DNA from: Ichthyosporea sp. XGB-2017a
Lineage: Eukaryota > Opisthokonta > Ichthyosporea
Direction: 5' to 3'
Length of the DNA: 64,000 nucleotides
Assembly (NCBI GenBank): GCA_002811675.1
Contig: PDIM01000011.1
Span: 155,468-219,467, forward strand
The notes below the pieces were generated by a model that was given only the letters and a program-made list of their open reading frames with translations, made no database searches and had not been told where the DNA came from. This document shows, piece after piece, positions 1-10,087 of the stretch (the stretch's first letter is position 1; every line of letters begins with the position of its first letter). A program made the position numbers and the translations under genes.

Positions 1-2
1 TG

Positions 3-494
3 GACGCTATTGAGAAGAGTTTGTATGGATGGTTCTGGGAATGTCCGAATGGAAACAAGACATGCCAATACCGCCATGCATTGCCTCCTGGTTATATCCT
101 GAAAAAGGATAAGAAGAAAATGGACGAGCAAAGGGAAGTCCAGACTTTAGAGGAGCTCATCGAAGAAGAAAGAAAGAATCTTCCTGAAAAATTGACACCT
201 GTAAATCTCGAGACATTGAAAGCATGGAGAGAGAAAAAGAAGCAGGAAATTGAATCGAAAGAAATGGATGGTAAAAAGAAGAGGAAAGATGATTTTAATA
301 GTGGAAAAGGAGCCGTTTCGGGTCGTGAGTTGTTTGAATTTAATCCAGACTTGTTTGAAGATGATGATGACGCTCTTGGTGAGGAGGTCAACGATAGAGT
401 TGACGACTTCGCGACTGGACCAGTCAGTGCTCAAAATATTGATGAGAGTCTGTTTGAAGGGGAAGACTTGGACGCCTTGAATATTGATGAATAG
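3..494 (+). CDS. ZC3H15: ZC3H15/DFRP1 (Tma46) family protein, 3' part
   Basis: The reading frame is open at the left edge, so only the C-terminal 163 residues are present. The visible part starts inside the second CCCH zinc finger (GWFWECPNG, then C-x3-YRH) and continues with the ALPPGY and KKDKKK block that follows this finger in ZC3H15. Next come the EELIEEER helix, the SGRELFEF motif and an acidic tail ending LFEGEDLDALNIDE, in the same order as human ZC3H15. In the known family this protein binds and stabilises the GTPase DRG1 and associates with translating ribosomes in the cytoplasm. It converges on the coiled-coil gene on the other strand, with about 200 bp between stop codons. Family assignment is secure; the N-terminal finger lies outside the window. 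Confidence 0.93.
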   Translation, partial: DAIEKSLYGWFWECPNGNKTCQYRHALPPGYILKKDKKKMDEQREVQTLEELIEEERKNLPEKLTPVNLETLKAWREKKKQEIESKEMDGKKKRKDDFNSGKGAVSGRELFEFNPDLFEDDDDALGEEVNDRVDDFATGPVSAQNIDESLFEGEDLDALNIDE

Positions 495-672
495 ACATTT
501 TGAAAAAGTAGTTATAAGACAAGCAGATGCAAGTTGCTGGTTTAAGTTAGTATGTCTGAGATTTAAAGCGAAATCTATTGTAAAATGTGCTCATCGAGCT
601 TGGAGTTGGCTCTGAATTAATCGTGCTTTTTTATGCTTGTTATCTTTAAACCGGTTCTAAAGACGACGATGA

Positions 673-678
673 AATAAA
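673..678 (+). terminator. AATAAA polyadenylation signal of the ZC3H15-like gene
   Basis: A perfect AATAAA hexamer lies 179 nt after the ZC3H15 stop and just before the convergent gene's stop codon, so the two 3' UTRs must be very close or overlap. Confidence 0.6.
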
Positions 679-702
679 AAGATTAGTTTGAATTATTTCC
701 AT

Positions 703-3700
703 TTATCTGTGCCGTGGGTACCCTGTCATGTGTTTATCCAGTGCTTCAAGTTCACCTAAAAAGAGTGTTCGATGTTGATCCGGCATTGAGTAACAAGTAT
801 GATTGAACAGTAAGCCAATGAAATAGCCTTCTCGACTTACCTTGGATATAGCGCTTAGACATTTCATGTGATGAGAGACTATCCGAATTTCCTGAAAACC
901 TTCTAGGAGACACTGACCGAAAAGACCTTTGACCTGCAGCTGCAGGCGAGATCTCTCGTCTTCTGCTGCTCCATTTATCGACATCAGAGAGGCCATCATC
1001 ATTTTGAACAGAGCAACTGGTAAAAGAATAATCTTTCTCTGGAGACATCCCTATTTCGTATTCCAATGGTCCAGCGTATATGGCAGCTGGTTCATTCATT
1101 TCTATTTCTGTTGGACCAGCGAAACTGTCCATTGATGAAGTATCTTTTTGGACATCTTCGCTTCCAGCAAAGTTTGAATCTAGAAGGGTTGCTAAGCTTT
1201 TACTCAAATCTTGCGCTCTCTGCAAGTTGCCAATGAGCTTCTTCTTCCCAGGAAAGGATGAAATTGTCTGAGAAAGGCCGCTTTCTGTTAATATTTCACA
1301 TCACAAAAGTTTGATTTTTTCAGTTTGAGCCCCCTACACTCTTACCTTTTTGCACTTGCTTAAAAGTTTTTCAACTTCGTCAATACTTGCCTCCGCTTCT
1401 GCTGCTCTACTCGTTCTAAATGTGGTTACCAGTTTCTTTGGCACATTTTCATTAGATAATTTATGTCTGTGTAGCTTCACTTCGCCCTTTAACATGTTGA
1501 TAGTACTTTGATATCTTTTTATCTCGGCGTCCATTCTCTTGACTTCTGTCAAGTGCTTCAATTTGCTCTGATAGAGCTGCCCTTCAAGGGCACTTACTTT
1601 AGATTTAAGGAGCCTAGTATCTTCATTTTCCTTGGAACTACGTTGTTTAATCAACTTCTCAATGCGATCCTGCTTGTCATTCACAACTGCCTCGTGATCT
1701 TGCAGATTGTCGAAATAGGATTTATACTTCTCATTCTTATTTTCTAGAGCTCGATTTTCTCTTTTGAGCTTTCTCACTACTTCCCGTATATCTCGCATCT
1801 CATCCGCTTCTGCCGAAACAAGAGCACTTAATTCTAATTTCAGAGAATCTCTTTCAGCACCAGTGTCACTATTCCTAGATCTTAACATTTCCACTTCTGT
1901 TTGCTGTGCGTCCAATTCTCTCTGTAGCGTGCTTGCCTCAGAATGTAACTGATTGTAGAGCTTCTCAATCTCGTTGAGTCTAGCATCAGTAGATATCTTC
2001 TCCTCCCTAAGCCCCTCATTGATTTTAATTAGCTCATGTATTTTGCTTTGAACGGTTTCACATGCATGAGAATTAACAGAACTAAGGATTTGAGTTTGTT
2101 TCGTTAAACTTTGTATCTTGTCTTCAAGTATCAGTATTGTAGGACTTCGCTCATCGCACTGATGCTTCAGTTGGGCATTTTCTACCCTATTCTGTGCCAG
2201 AGTCTTTTCCAGTTCTCGAGCATTCTGTCCTTCTCTTGCAAGAACATTGCTAAGCTCTTGCAGTTTCATTTCTTGCCGAGTAAACTCTTTGAACATTACA
2301 GCATTTTTTTCTTCTAGCTGTTTAACTTTTAGCTCTTGCTTTTCCCTTTGCACTTTAGATTTAGACGTGTACTTACTGATCTCGGACATTAGTTCGGTTT
2401 TAGCCCGTTTCAAGAAAGAATTCTTTTCTTTTTGGAGCTTTGCTGCTGAATCTTTTTTTGCTTCGACAAGCTCTCCCCTAAGTGTATCGCATTTTTGATA
2501 TAATGCATTTATCTTCTCAGAAAATTCTGCAGATCCTTCTTTCCGAAGCACATTTACCTGTTCGTTTGATGCGGAAAGACTTAATTTTAACTTTTTTACT
2601 TCTTCTTTTTGTCTGGCAATTTCTGAATTGCTCGTCTTATCGTTCTTCTCGAATTGACTTATCATTGTCCGCAAAGAGTTTACGGCATTATTGAGTTCAT
2701 CAATTTCCTTATTTTTCCCTCGGAGAGCGTTTTCATCTTGATTTGCTTTCTTTCGAAGAGTTCGTTCATTCTTTCTTAGTTTTTCCAATTCTTCTTTAAG
2801 GCCGCTCATTTTGGCGATTTGCTCAGCTATTTTCTTGTCTTTCACAGAAATAAGGCTTGTGCGCGATTTCTCCTGTTCATCAATAACCGCCCTCAACTGC
2901 GCTAATGTCTCATTCATAAGTTCCTGTTCTTGTTCCCGTTCTTCATTAAGAGCCACGAGGGCTTCCTTGTGCCCTTTTAAATCCTTTTCTAATGTTTCAT
3001 TTTTCAGTTCGGAGGCTTCACTTCTTACTGTGAGATCTCTTATTCTATTTTCAAGGGACTTAATAAGCTCTTCGTCAAGGACCTTACTTCTTAGCTCGGC
3101 CTCAAGAAACTCCTTGGTTTCTACTAAATCGCCTATAGCTTTCTGTTTCATTTCAAGTTCAAAGGTCATCTGCTGCTCTTGTTTCTGCAAATGATTCCTT
3201 AAATCGGCTACACTTTCAGTTAAATTGACATTCTCAGCGAGAATTGACTTAAGATGAGCCTCCTTTTCTTTCACGTACTCATGAAGACCTTCATTCGTTC
3301 CAGCTTGCCTATTACGATCCTCTTCTAGCATGGCAATCCTCTTTTCAAGAAAGCTCGCATGCGAGACGCTCTCTTTTTCTAACTGACCTTTCATATCACT
3401 CAACTGTGCGATTTCTTTCTGCATTATTTCGCATTTTTGCATATAACTCTGTCGTATTTGCTCCTTTTCTGTTCTTTCACTTTGCATTTTTGAGAAAAAC
3501 TCTTCTTCTCTGTCACTGTACATCTTATTTATCTCGTACAGTTTGGATTTCAAATGAGTAATTTCCCGTTTATGTTTGCTTATGGAATACACTAAAGCAC
3601 TTTCTTTAAAAGGAAATGCCTTCTCTAAACCAGTAGGCGATATCCCTTCTATTTCGTCCATAGTCTGGTCTTTTTCATTCTCTTCTTTCCAAGACGCACG

Positions 3701-3901
3701 GGATTCTGATAAAAGCTTATTAAGGCTATCCCCCGCCAGTGCTGTTTCCTCGGAAGCAAAGTCCAGCAACGTGTTTCTGTTTCCCTTTCTCATTTCTTCC
3801 ACAAGATTGTCCTTCTTCTGCAGTTTAATCTCTAGCACTTTCATGTATTGATCACTGGGTGAATCCGGCAGTATTCGTTTTGTGGGCGATAGTCGGTCCA
3901 T
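703..3901 (-). CDS. Large coiled-coil protein of unknown function
   Basis: Three exons are inferred: 3901-1346, 1267-841 and 755-703, with donors GTAAGAG and GTAAGTC and acceptors CTCAG and TTTAG. The phases close to give 1011 residues. The start is the first ATG (MDRLSPTKRILP). Residues of about 100-830 are almost continuous heptad-like sequence rich in Glu, Lys, Leu, Gln and Ser, typical of a long rod. The head and the last ~150 residues are less regular and Ser-rich. The C-terminus, made by a 53-nt last exon, reads QGELEALDKHMTGYPRHR. I do not recognise a family; centrosomal, Golgi-tether or cytoskeletal coiled-coil proteins all look like this. The antisense open frames across it are by-products of its codon use. 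Confidence 0.8.
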
Positions 3902-4272
3902 TATGAGCAAGCAGTAGTGACTAGTCCAAAATGATATTAGCCAAAATCACAAAAATGGTTTTGAGTGAATGAGATAAATATTAAATAAGAATGAGGATAT
4001 CTGCAGATGCTTGAAGAAAATGTGAAAACAAAAATAAAATGAAAACTGAAAAACAGCCCAATTCTGAAGAAATAAAAAAATGAAAAAATTCAATGGCAGT
4101 TGCCCAATTTTGTGCCAGAACCAGGGTCAAGCCCAGCAGTTTATTCTATTCTAGTGGGGTGTCTGTGAACTGGGAGTGTGTTGGTGATGGCTGCTGTTTT
4201 GATATGAAACAAACAGTGGGAACAATAATATGCATGTTCTGGGAATTGATTTACACCGCTCCGTTGGACACT
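3902..4272. other. Intergenic, A-rich promoter side of the coiled-coil gene
   Basis: This 371-bp gap lies between the start of the coiled-coil gene and the stop of the DMT transporter, both on the minus strand. It is A-rich near 4020-4090. A short plus-strand frame crosses it but has no recognisable product. I see no RNA gene or repeat. Confidence 0.5.
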
Positions 4273-5549
4273 TCACTGGAGAACTATGCAGAGGACGCCA
4301 CATACCATGATGAAGCATGAAAATAATCGTTCCTTGAAACGTCTCTCTTTGAAGAAAACGCGCCCTAGAATAACAGGGAAGATCATTCCAGCGCGCTTGA
4401 TTGCGATGACATATGACACATTAATGAAAATAGACGCCTGCAGTTGGCAAAGAAGACCAGCAAGGCCAACTGCGACATTGACTAGAATTAATACGAGTGG
4501 CGAGATTTTGCGGGCAAGTTTAGAAGCCTCCTCACTCGATGAATGCTCCTCATTTAGAGGGGCATTCAGGGCATAAGCATTACGGTAAACGCTGAGAGGC
4601 CCAATCCGGTACGCCTCTATATCACTAAGTTTTCGGGTTGACCCCCGTACCATGGGACTATCACGGCAATGGAACTGCACAAAGGCAGGAATTGTTATGC
4701 AAGAATGTATAAAGAACGAATAAAACAGCGCCGACCCGTGAATAGTTCCTAAAGGGTTCATAAATGAAAAAAAAGCACACAGTTAGTTACCAAAAACATA
4801 TGACGTGCGTACGGAGTCACTATAGAGAACTTGCCTAACTTATCTAACGACGCGCTGATGCTCCACAAAGCCGCCACAATCAAACAATAGCGCGATCCTT
4901 TAACATTCCAAACACTCAGGAGATTTACAGCAGCAGAACTTAAAACTCTGCTGATGCGCCCCAACAAGTCATCGCCATTATCCATAGACGAATTATCAAC
5001 GGACAATTCTTTCCTGTTGTCACTAGAAATTCCCAAAATGTATGCCCCGAAACAAACAATCAAAACTCCTATGGTTCCTTGCACAGTCGGGTACTCGTTC
5101 AGAATAATCGTCCCTGCAAAAAGCAAAAACACTGGAGTAAAGGAAAGGTATGGGACTGTGAGAGATAGAGGAGCAACCTGCAATGCTGTCAAGTAAAGGA
5201 GGCTGGTAATGTAGTTCACAACACCACTAAAAAGGACCGCAACAAGAAATATTCGATCAGGGGGCTGGATTTCACCTCGAAGATAGGCTAAAAACAAAAG
5301 GGCAGGGACATTGAAGATTCCTCTTACGTAAACAAGCTGGCTGGCATAAGTAAAGTGCTTCCCCAAAAGAACTCGTCCAAAATCAGCAAAGCCATTAAGC
5401 TAAAGTAAGTAAATAATTGAAACCTATTTAATACTCTTCAGCTAAGTTTTATCAAGAGATACAAATGGAAAATCACATACCAAAGCAGCAAGAAGAGCAA
5501 GTCCGATTCCCTTCCCCACCAAGAGAGAGTCAGATAAGCCCTGGTCCAT
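4273..5549 (-). CDS. Drug/metabolite transporter superfamily (EamA-like) membrane protein
   Basis: Three exons are inferred: 5549-5481, 5399-4835 and 4748-4273, giving 369 residues. The first intron is GT-AG (GTATGTG...TTTAG). The second appears to be GC-AG: the donor is GCAAGTT at 4834-4828 and the acceptor is TTTAG at 4749. Only this choice keeps frame and the helix GSALFYSFFIHSC after SLDKLG, a position where EamA proteins carry a transmembrane segment. About ten hydrophobic segments are visible in two EamA halves, with a charged loop of roughly 40 residues between segments in the second half. The exon 1 start (MDQGLSDSL) fits a short cytosolic N-terminus. In the family these are small-molecule exporters or exchangers of the plasma or organelle membrane. 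The substrate cannot be read from sequence. Confidence 0.82.
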
Positions 5550-6176
5550 GCTATGTACACATTCACCCTCAGACCGGGAACCAAACTAAGTTGCTCTCTG
5601 TTATACCCGTAGCTAATGCCCAGGATGTTGGTGTGGAGGAGAATAATGGAGCGGGGTGTAAGTAGATGTCTGGCCGGGTATGCGCATTAGGAATACCGAA
5701 GCTGGAGAGACAGGGCCTTGACCAGAGGAGTGGTAGTGAAGAGATTTGTGGTGTGTGTGTGTGTGTGTGTAGATCCAGAATAGACTATGGTCTATGAGGG
5801 TGGATCCTTCTTCTTCTTAGTCGCCTTCAGGGGTGTTTCACAGGACAGTAATGTTTCAAGAGGTATTCTGTACCCCTAGCCCTCCCATGATTTGGGGGGT
5901 CTCGATCCATCATCTTCATTCATCAGTCTTCATTTTTCTTTCCTGCTCACCCCAGAACTCACAAGTACAAAAGTCAACCACTTTTGCACTTCCCTGCACG
6001 GTGCACTGGTTGCTGCGTCAACACATCTGGAACCAGTCCTGCGCTTCTTAGGAGACAACTCTGGATAGGATTGGCTACCCATTGTTATTGCTACAGGCCA
6101 GATACACTGTGCAGGTCCGCCCTGTTCTTTGGTGGGTCGTGTAAACTGCAATTTTCAGATCAACTGTCGTGGAGTT
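5550..6176. other. Divergent intergenic region with a GT microsatellite
   Basis: This 627-bp region separates the DMT transporter and the WBP1-like gene, which are transcribed away from each other, so it should hold both promoters. It contains a (GT)10 run at 5751-5770. Short frames inside it show no coding character. Confidence 0.5.
5751..5770. repeat. (GT)10 microsatellite
   Basis: Twenty bases of uninterrupted GT dinucleotide repeat in the divergent promoter region. Confidence 0.9.
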
Positions 6177-6710
6177 ATGACATATTATTGTTTGTTGTTC
6201 TTTGTGGGTTGGGGGCTTCTTGCGAGCCCTTTGGGAATCATGGCAAACAATTCTGACACAGAAGTGTGCGAACCTGATGACAAAGAGCAAAAAGCCTTTA
6301 CATGCTCATCGGGAACCTACTGCTGTGGAGATCGGTGTTGTTTATCATTGTATCGCTTTTGGTGGTTGTGGATTGTTGCTGGCGTGTCTGTAATTGGGGG
6401 GATCGTGTTTTGCATATACATGCGTCGAAAGAGAATTCATAGAAGAAGGGGAAGGCCCCGCGTCTCGCGCTCCTCTGCACAAAGGGAAGAGGTAATCGGA
6501 GTGGTGGATGTTCAAGAACCCAAGCCAGCATATATTGTGGTTCCTACATATGTCTACGACGAGTACGGGAATATCATTGCTACGGAGGAATACACAGCTG
6601 GGGATGGCCCTCCACCATATTCCGAGCTAGCTGAAGAAAGTCTGCCTTCAAGCTCGCAAACTACTCAGCCGAATGTGTTATATCCGTTTCGAAACTCTGG
6701 GGCCAGCTAG
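6177..6710 (+). CDS. WBP1/VOPP1-like single-pass membrane protein with PPxY motif
   Basis: This is a 177-residue protein. The first in-frame ATG (6177) opens directly into a signal-peptide-like segment (MTYYCLLFFVGWGLLASPLG). A short cysteine-rich lumenal domain follows, with the pattern YCCGDRCC, then FWWLW leading into one transmembrane helix and a basic stop (RRKRIHRRRGR). This CC-G-x-x-CC plus WWxW arrangement is the hallmark of the WBP1/VOPP1 family. The cytosolic tail carries GPPPYSE, a PPxY motif that in the family recruits WW-domain E3 ligases of the NEDD4 type. It has no intron and converges on PIG-U with 90 bp between stops. Family call is good; a Shisa- or CYYR1-like protein is the main alternative. 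Confidence 0.78.
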   Translation: MTYYCLLFFVGWGLLASPLGIMANNSDTEVCEPDDKEQKAFTCSSGTYCCGDRCCLSLYRFWWLWIVAGVSVIGGIVFCIYMRRKRIHRRRGRPRVSRSSAQREEVIGVVDVQEPKPAYIVVPTYVYDEYGNIIATEEYTAGDGPPPYSELAEESLPSSSQTTQPNVLYPFRNSGAS

Positions 6711-6753
6711 CAAGTCCTTTAATTGCACTTCAAAGATAATTACTTTCCGGAGT

Positions 6754-6759
6754 TTTATT
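6754..6759 (-). terminator. AATAAA signal for PIG-U (minus strand)
   Basis: TTTATT on the plus strand, 42 nt downstream of the PIG-U stop. It lies within the likely 3' UTR of the convergent WBP1-like gene. Confidence 0.5.
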
Positions 6760-6800
6760 TATGTATACCACCCAGCCCTCCCCCCGGTCTTTTCATAATC

Positions 6801-8825
6801 TCAGGACAACGAAATCTGTACGTTTTGATTGGCAAATATTCCATTTACACGGTCATATTTGTAACGAAGCAATGATTGCAAAGTGTCGACCAACATCAAC
6901 AGTTGTGCTGCAGCATATACGAGCGTGATTGCGTAATAGAAGTTTGCGTTTCCGCTTCCGGCGTATATCCATTGGTACCAGAACACAGGTGCAAGGAAGG
7001 AACAATAAATGAATACATTTGCAACCAAGTACATGTTTTTCATATCTAAAATACAAAGTAGACAATCAAGAAGCATTTGTTAATGTCATTCTTTTTTCAA
7101 CGTAGTTTACGAGCGAGTTTTTCTTACATTGGAAAAGGTGAGCAAGGCAAGGGAGAAGGGCAATATATGTGACACTATCTCCAATGGAAGGATAAGTCTT
7201 CAGAATAGATATTAGCATCAGGAGACATATTGCAAGGGCCATTGGATAATCGCTTTAATTAAGATAAACCATTTCCGAGAGTTAGTTAAACACTGCGAGT
7301 TCCGGTGGCAGGAGAGAAGGAAATAACTTACCGAAGTCGAAAAGAAAGCAAAGGTATATAAATCATGAAGTTAAACTGAAAAACATATAGGAAAAAGAGT
7401 CGAAATTGTTCAAATATCTCGATGAAATAATACCAGAACAAGCCAACGTTTGGGGTAAGGTCGGGAATAAGGATTCTACAGATACAGAAACAACCAAAAG
7501 GCTATGGATTAGAAATCAAAATGAACTCTTCAAACAACAAAGGAATTGAACTTACATAAATCCATAGACAGAAGTAATACACGCAAGGGAGTGTGATACA
7601 GCATACGAGAATATGCAAAGTAAACCAAACCAAAGGGACGTAAAGCAAATGCATCGAAGCAAAATAAAGCTCTTTAGGGACAGAGGAGAATGAACAACAG
7701 AGAGGAATGCCAACGAACTATTAGCACGATAAAAAACTTCAACAAATTGCTTACGCCATGTTCGTGAACTTACCCTGCTTCTTGCAGAAGTGGTTGTATT
7801 GTGCTGATTTCTATGAATCAGTCCTGCAATTGGAAAGACAAGAATCACCGGGTAGAGTTGCAAATAAGCCGCAAGACCCAAGAAGAATGTTGATAGAAAT
7901 GCTGAGTTGGCCAGGGCAAAGAACAAAGCGAGGAAAACAACTAAATTGTACACAGTGTGCAAAGACATTGCGCAACATATGATTACGGAAAAGGGATTCA
8001 AAAGAAATCTGCCAAAACGAAGACACAACAGTCAGAAAATACACATTCAGGGGATCTGCAGATATGAAACAGAAACACTTACAAGAGGGCAGCAGCATTC
8101 TGCAAACCGGGCGAATACTTCAAAATTAGATTTTGAGGTATATCTGCCAAGATATGAGGGGTAAGTCCACTGTCCTACAGCATTTTAATCAACAAAACTT
8201 CTTGCATTCATTACCTTTGGTTGGGTATTTCTCATAATATTTCACTTCACTTTTGTGTGCCATGTCCACCACTTTCCGCAAAGTAAGGGCCGTCAGAATA
8301 TCCACCACAATAAATAAGCACATCAGGGCTATAAAATCAAAAAAAGAACAGACGAAGTCAGTGAAAAGGACAAACAGATTCACGAAGAAAAAAGGGAGAA
8401 CAAAAGGCAACGTTATCTAAATCAACTTACGAGTTATAGAAAAGGGCAATTCCTTTTCAGCCCCCACCATTTCCTTAAACTTGTGAAGGGCATATATGAC
8501 CAATGCCGGTTGATGAACAACATCGCTGCTGTAAGGATCTAATCCTTCAGAGTATAGGAACTCGCCCTCCTGAACTATTCAACACATAAGTAATATCATC
8601 TTAGTTATCGAAGGGACATTCACAAAGAAATAGAGCTATAGAAAGTTAAATAGATTTTGCAGAGTACTTACGAGCCTTAAGCGAGGTAAGCGGGGTTGAA
8701 ACTTCAATCCTTTCCGCCACCAGAGGATGCAGGCCAACATTGAACAGCCAGATCCTTAGTGCTGCAGCCACGCATAACCCCAGTACAAGCATGGTTACAT
8801 CAGTGCTGTTTGTAGTTTTCTGCAT
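6801..8825 (-). CDS. PIGU: GPI transamidase subunit PIG-U
   Basis: Nine exons are inferred: 8825-8672, 8574-8431, 8328-8215, 8143-8083, 8008-7774, 7671-7556, 7475-7332, 7252-7128 and 7045-6801. All introns are GT-AG and phases close to 445 residues, close to the 435 of human PIG-U. Family landmarks occur in order: ERIEVSTPLTS near residue 40, EGLDPYSSDVVHQP, LLNPFS, LATYL-type YLQLYP, PDLTPNVGLFWYYF, LKTYPSIGD and the near-C-terminal WIYAGSGNANFYYAITL. It is a multi-spanning ER membrane protein. In the known complex (PIG-K, PIG-T, PIG-S, GPAA1) it helps recognise the GPI lipid before transfer to substrate proteins. It is far richer in introns than its neighbours. Confidence 0.95.
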
Positions 8826-9204
8826 CTTGTACAATGGAAACACAGTGCGCCATCCGTTTGTCACGCAGACCCCCAGCAAAGTAAATGAATCAGCCTAGCC
8901 CAGCTTCACCAACCCACCAATTAACTCAAACAAAAATACACACACAGAGGGGGTTGTGACTGTGTTTCACAATAATTCCCTCAAACCCTGCAGCAACCCT
9001 ATCCCCCCTCTTCCATGGTTCCCAACTCCTTCGCCCAGGTTTGAGACTTGAGACATGCATGGTCTTCTGTCATAGTGACACAGTCTATTCCTTGTTTATT
9101 AGATTTGTCCTCTCCTTGGAATTACCAGTCCTACTGGCAAGGTCGGGACAAATTAAGAGAATCTTTTGTAGTGTACAGTCTCAGTAAATACAATCCAACA
9201 CCCC
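8826..9204. other. Intergenic between PIG-U start and mL49 stop
   Basis: A 379-bp gap between two minus-strand genes. It includes pyrimidine-rich stretches and short palindromic patches. No gene, RNA or repeat is recognised; it should hold the PIG-U promoter. Confidence 0.5.
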
Positions 9205-9857
9205 CTAGAAGTGGAGGTAGGTGAGTACATCACGAATACGCTTCACGTGGCTGCCTTTAAAAACCAAATCACCACTCTGCGTCACTGTAGGCTCCACCCC
9301 TACTTGATCAGTCAATATTTTTTTTAAAGTCTAGTGATCCCAGCAGCAGTGCACAACAACTTTTAGCATCACCTCACTTCAAGCGACCAATATCATCCAA
9401 ATTATCAACAATGAAACTTACCTCAACATCTCCCTTTATGTGCTTCACTTTAGTTCTATATGCCCCCTCGCTAACCATGTTGTGTCTTTTCTTCAAATAA
9501 ACCGGAAAGTCACCCCTGCTTGTTCGTTCAACTTTGAAAGTAAGCCCCCGCAGACCTATACAAAAGGCGCAAATTCATAAATCAATAATCTCAATCTAAA
9601 ATTTAATTGAGTGACTTCGCTAGTCCTCAAACCTCGAACTTACCATTTCCGGGCTTAACAAAGCCACTGGGCATGACTCTGCTTTCGTAATCACCCAAAG
9701 AAGATTGTTCCATTTCCACGTTTTCATCAAAAACAGCAACCCCCGTGTTCTTTGACTCTGTATTGTTGGTACAAAATAATCTTTGTGAAGTGAATCTTTT
9801 AGAAAGGGCACTGAAAGTACCGATTCGTTGACAAGAGAGTGTTTTAATCACATTCAT
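9205..9857 (-). CDS. MRPL49: Mitochondrial large-subunit ribosomal protein mL49 (Img2 family)
   Basis: Three exons are inferred (9857-9644, 9555-9422, 9330-9205), giving 157 residues with closed phases. The ATG at 9857 starts MNVIKTLSCQR, a basic, hydroxylated and acid-poor stretch suited to mitochondrial import. The conserved Img2/mL49 domain follows: LTFKVERTSRGDFPVYLKKR, KVKHIKGDVE and, in the last exon, VGVEPTVTQSGDLVFKGSHVKRI, matching the order PVY, IRKVEGD and the C-terminal IKG strand of human MRPL49. The protein is a structural component of the mitoribosome. It is short enough to miss in an ORF scan because exon 3 codes only 41 residues. Confidence 0.88.
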
Positions 9858-10087
9858 AGTTAGCTGTTCCCTCTCTGTCAGTGAGTGTGTTGATGTTCCT
9901 GGCAATATCCGGATAAGTGTGTGGGAGAGGGTCAACAAAACAAATCAACAATAAAATAATACACTGAAATGAAAAATAAATAGACACCCAACAGCAGCAG
10001 GGCATGTAGTAGTATCACATTTACTATGGAGGAGGAGGGCTAGGGGAGTACCATGCGCTTGTCCCCCCTCCTTCTCCCCCAGTTTAT

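Noticed and set aside
2811-3194. 127-codon plus-strand frame across the coiled-coil gene
   Set aside because: Ser/Cys-rich complement of a Glu/Lys-rich coding strand; a usual shadow of coiled-coil genes.
4286-4576. Plus-strand 96-codon frame
   Set aside because: It lies antisense to the conserved last exon of the EamA transporter and shows no family features.
4682-4781. GT-AG intron GTAACT...TGTGCAG in the EamA gene
   Set aside because: It keeps frame but deletes a conserved transmembrane helix; the GC-AG alternative retains it and fits the family better.
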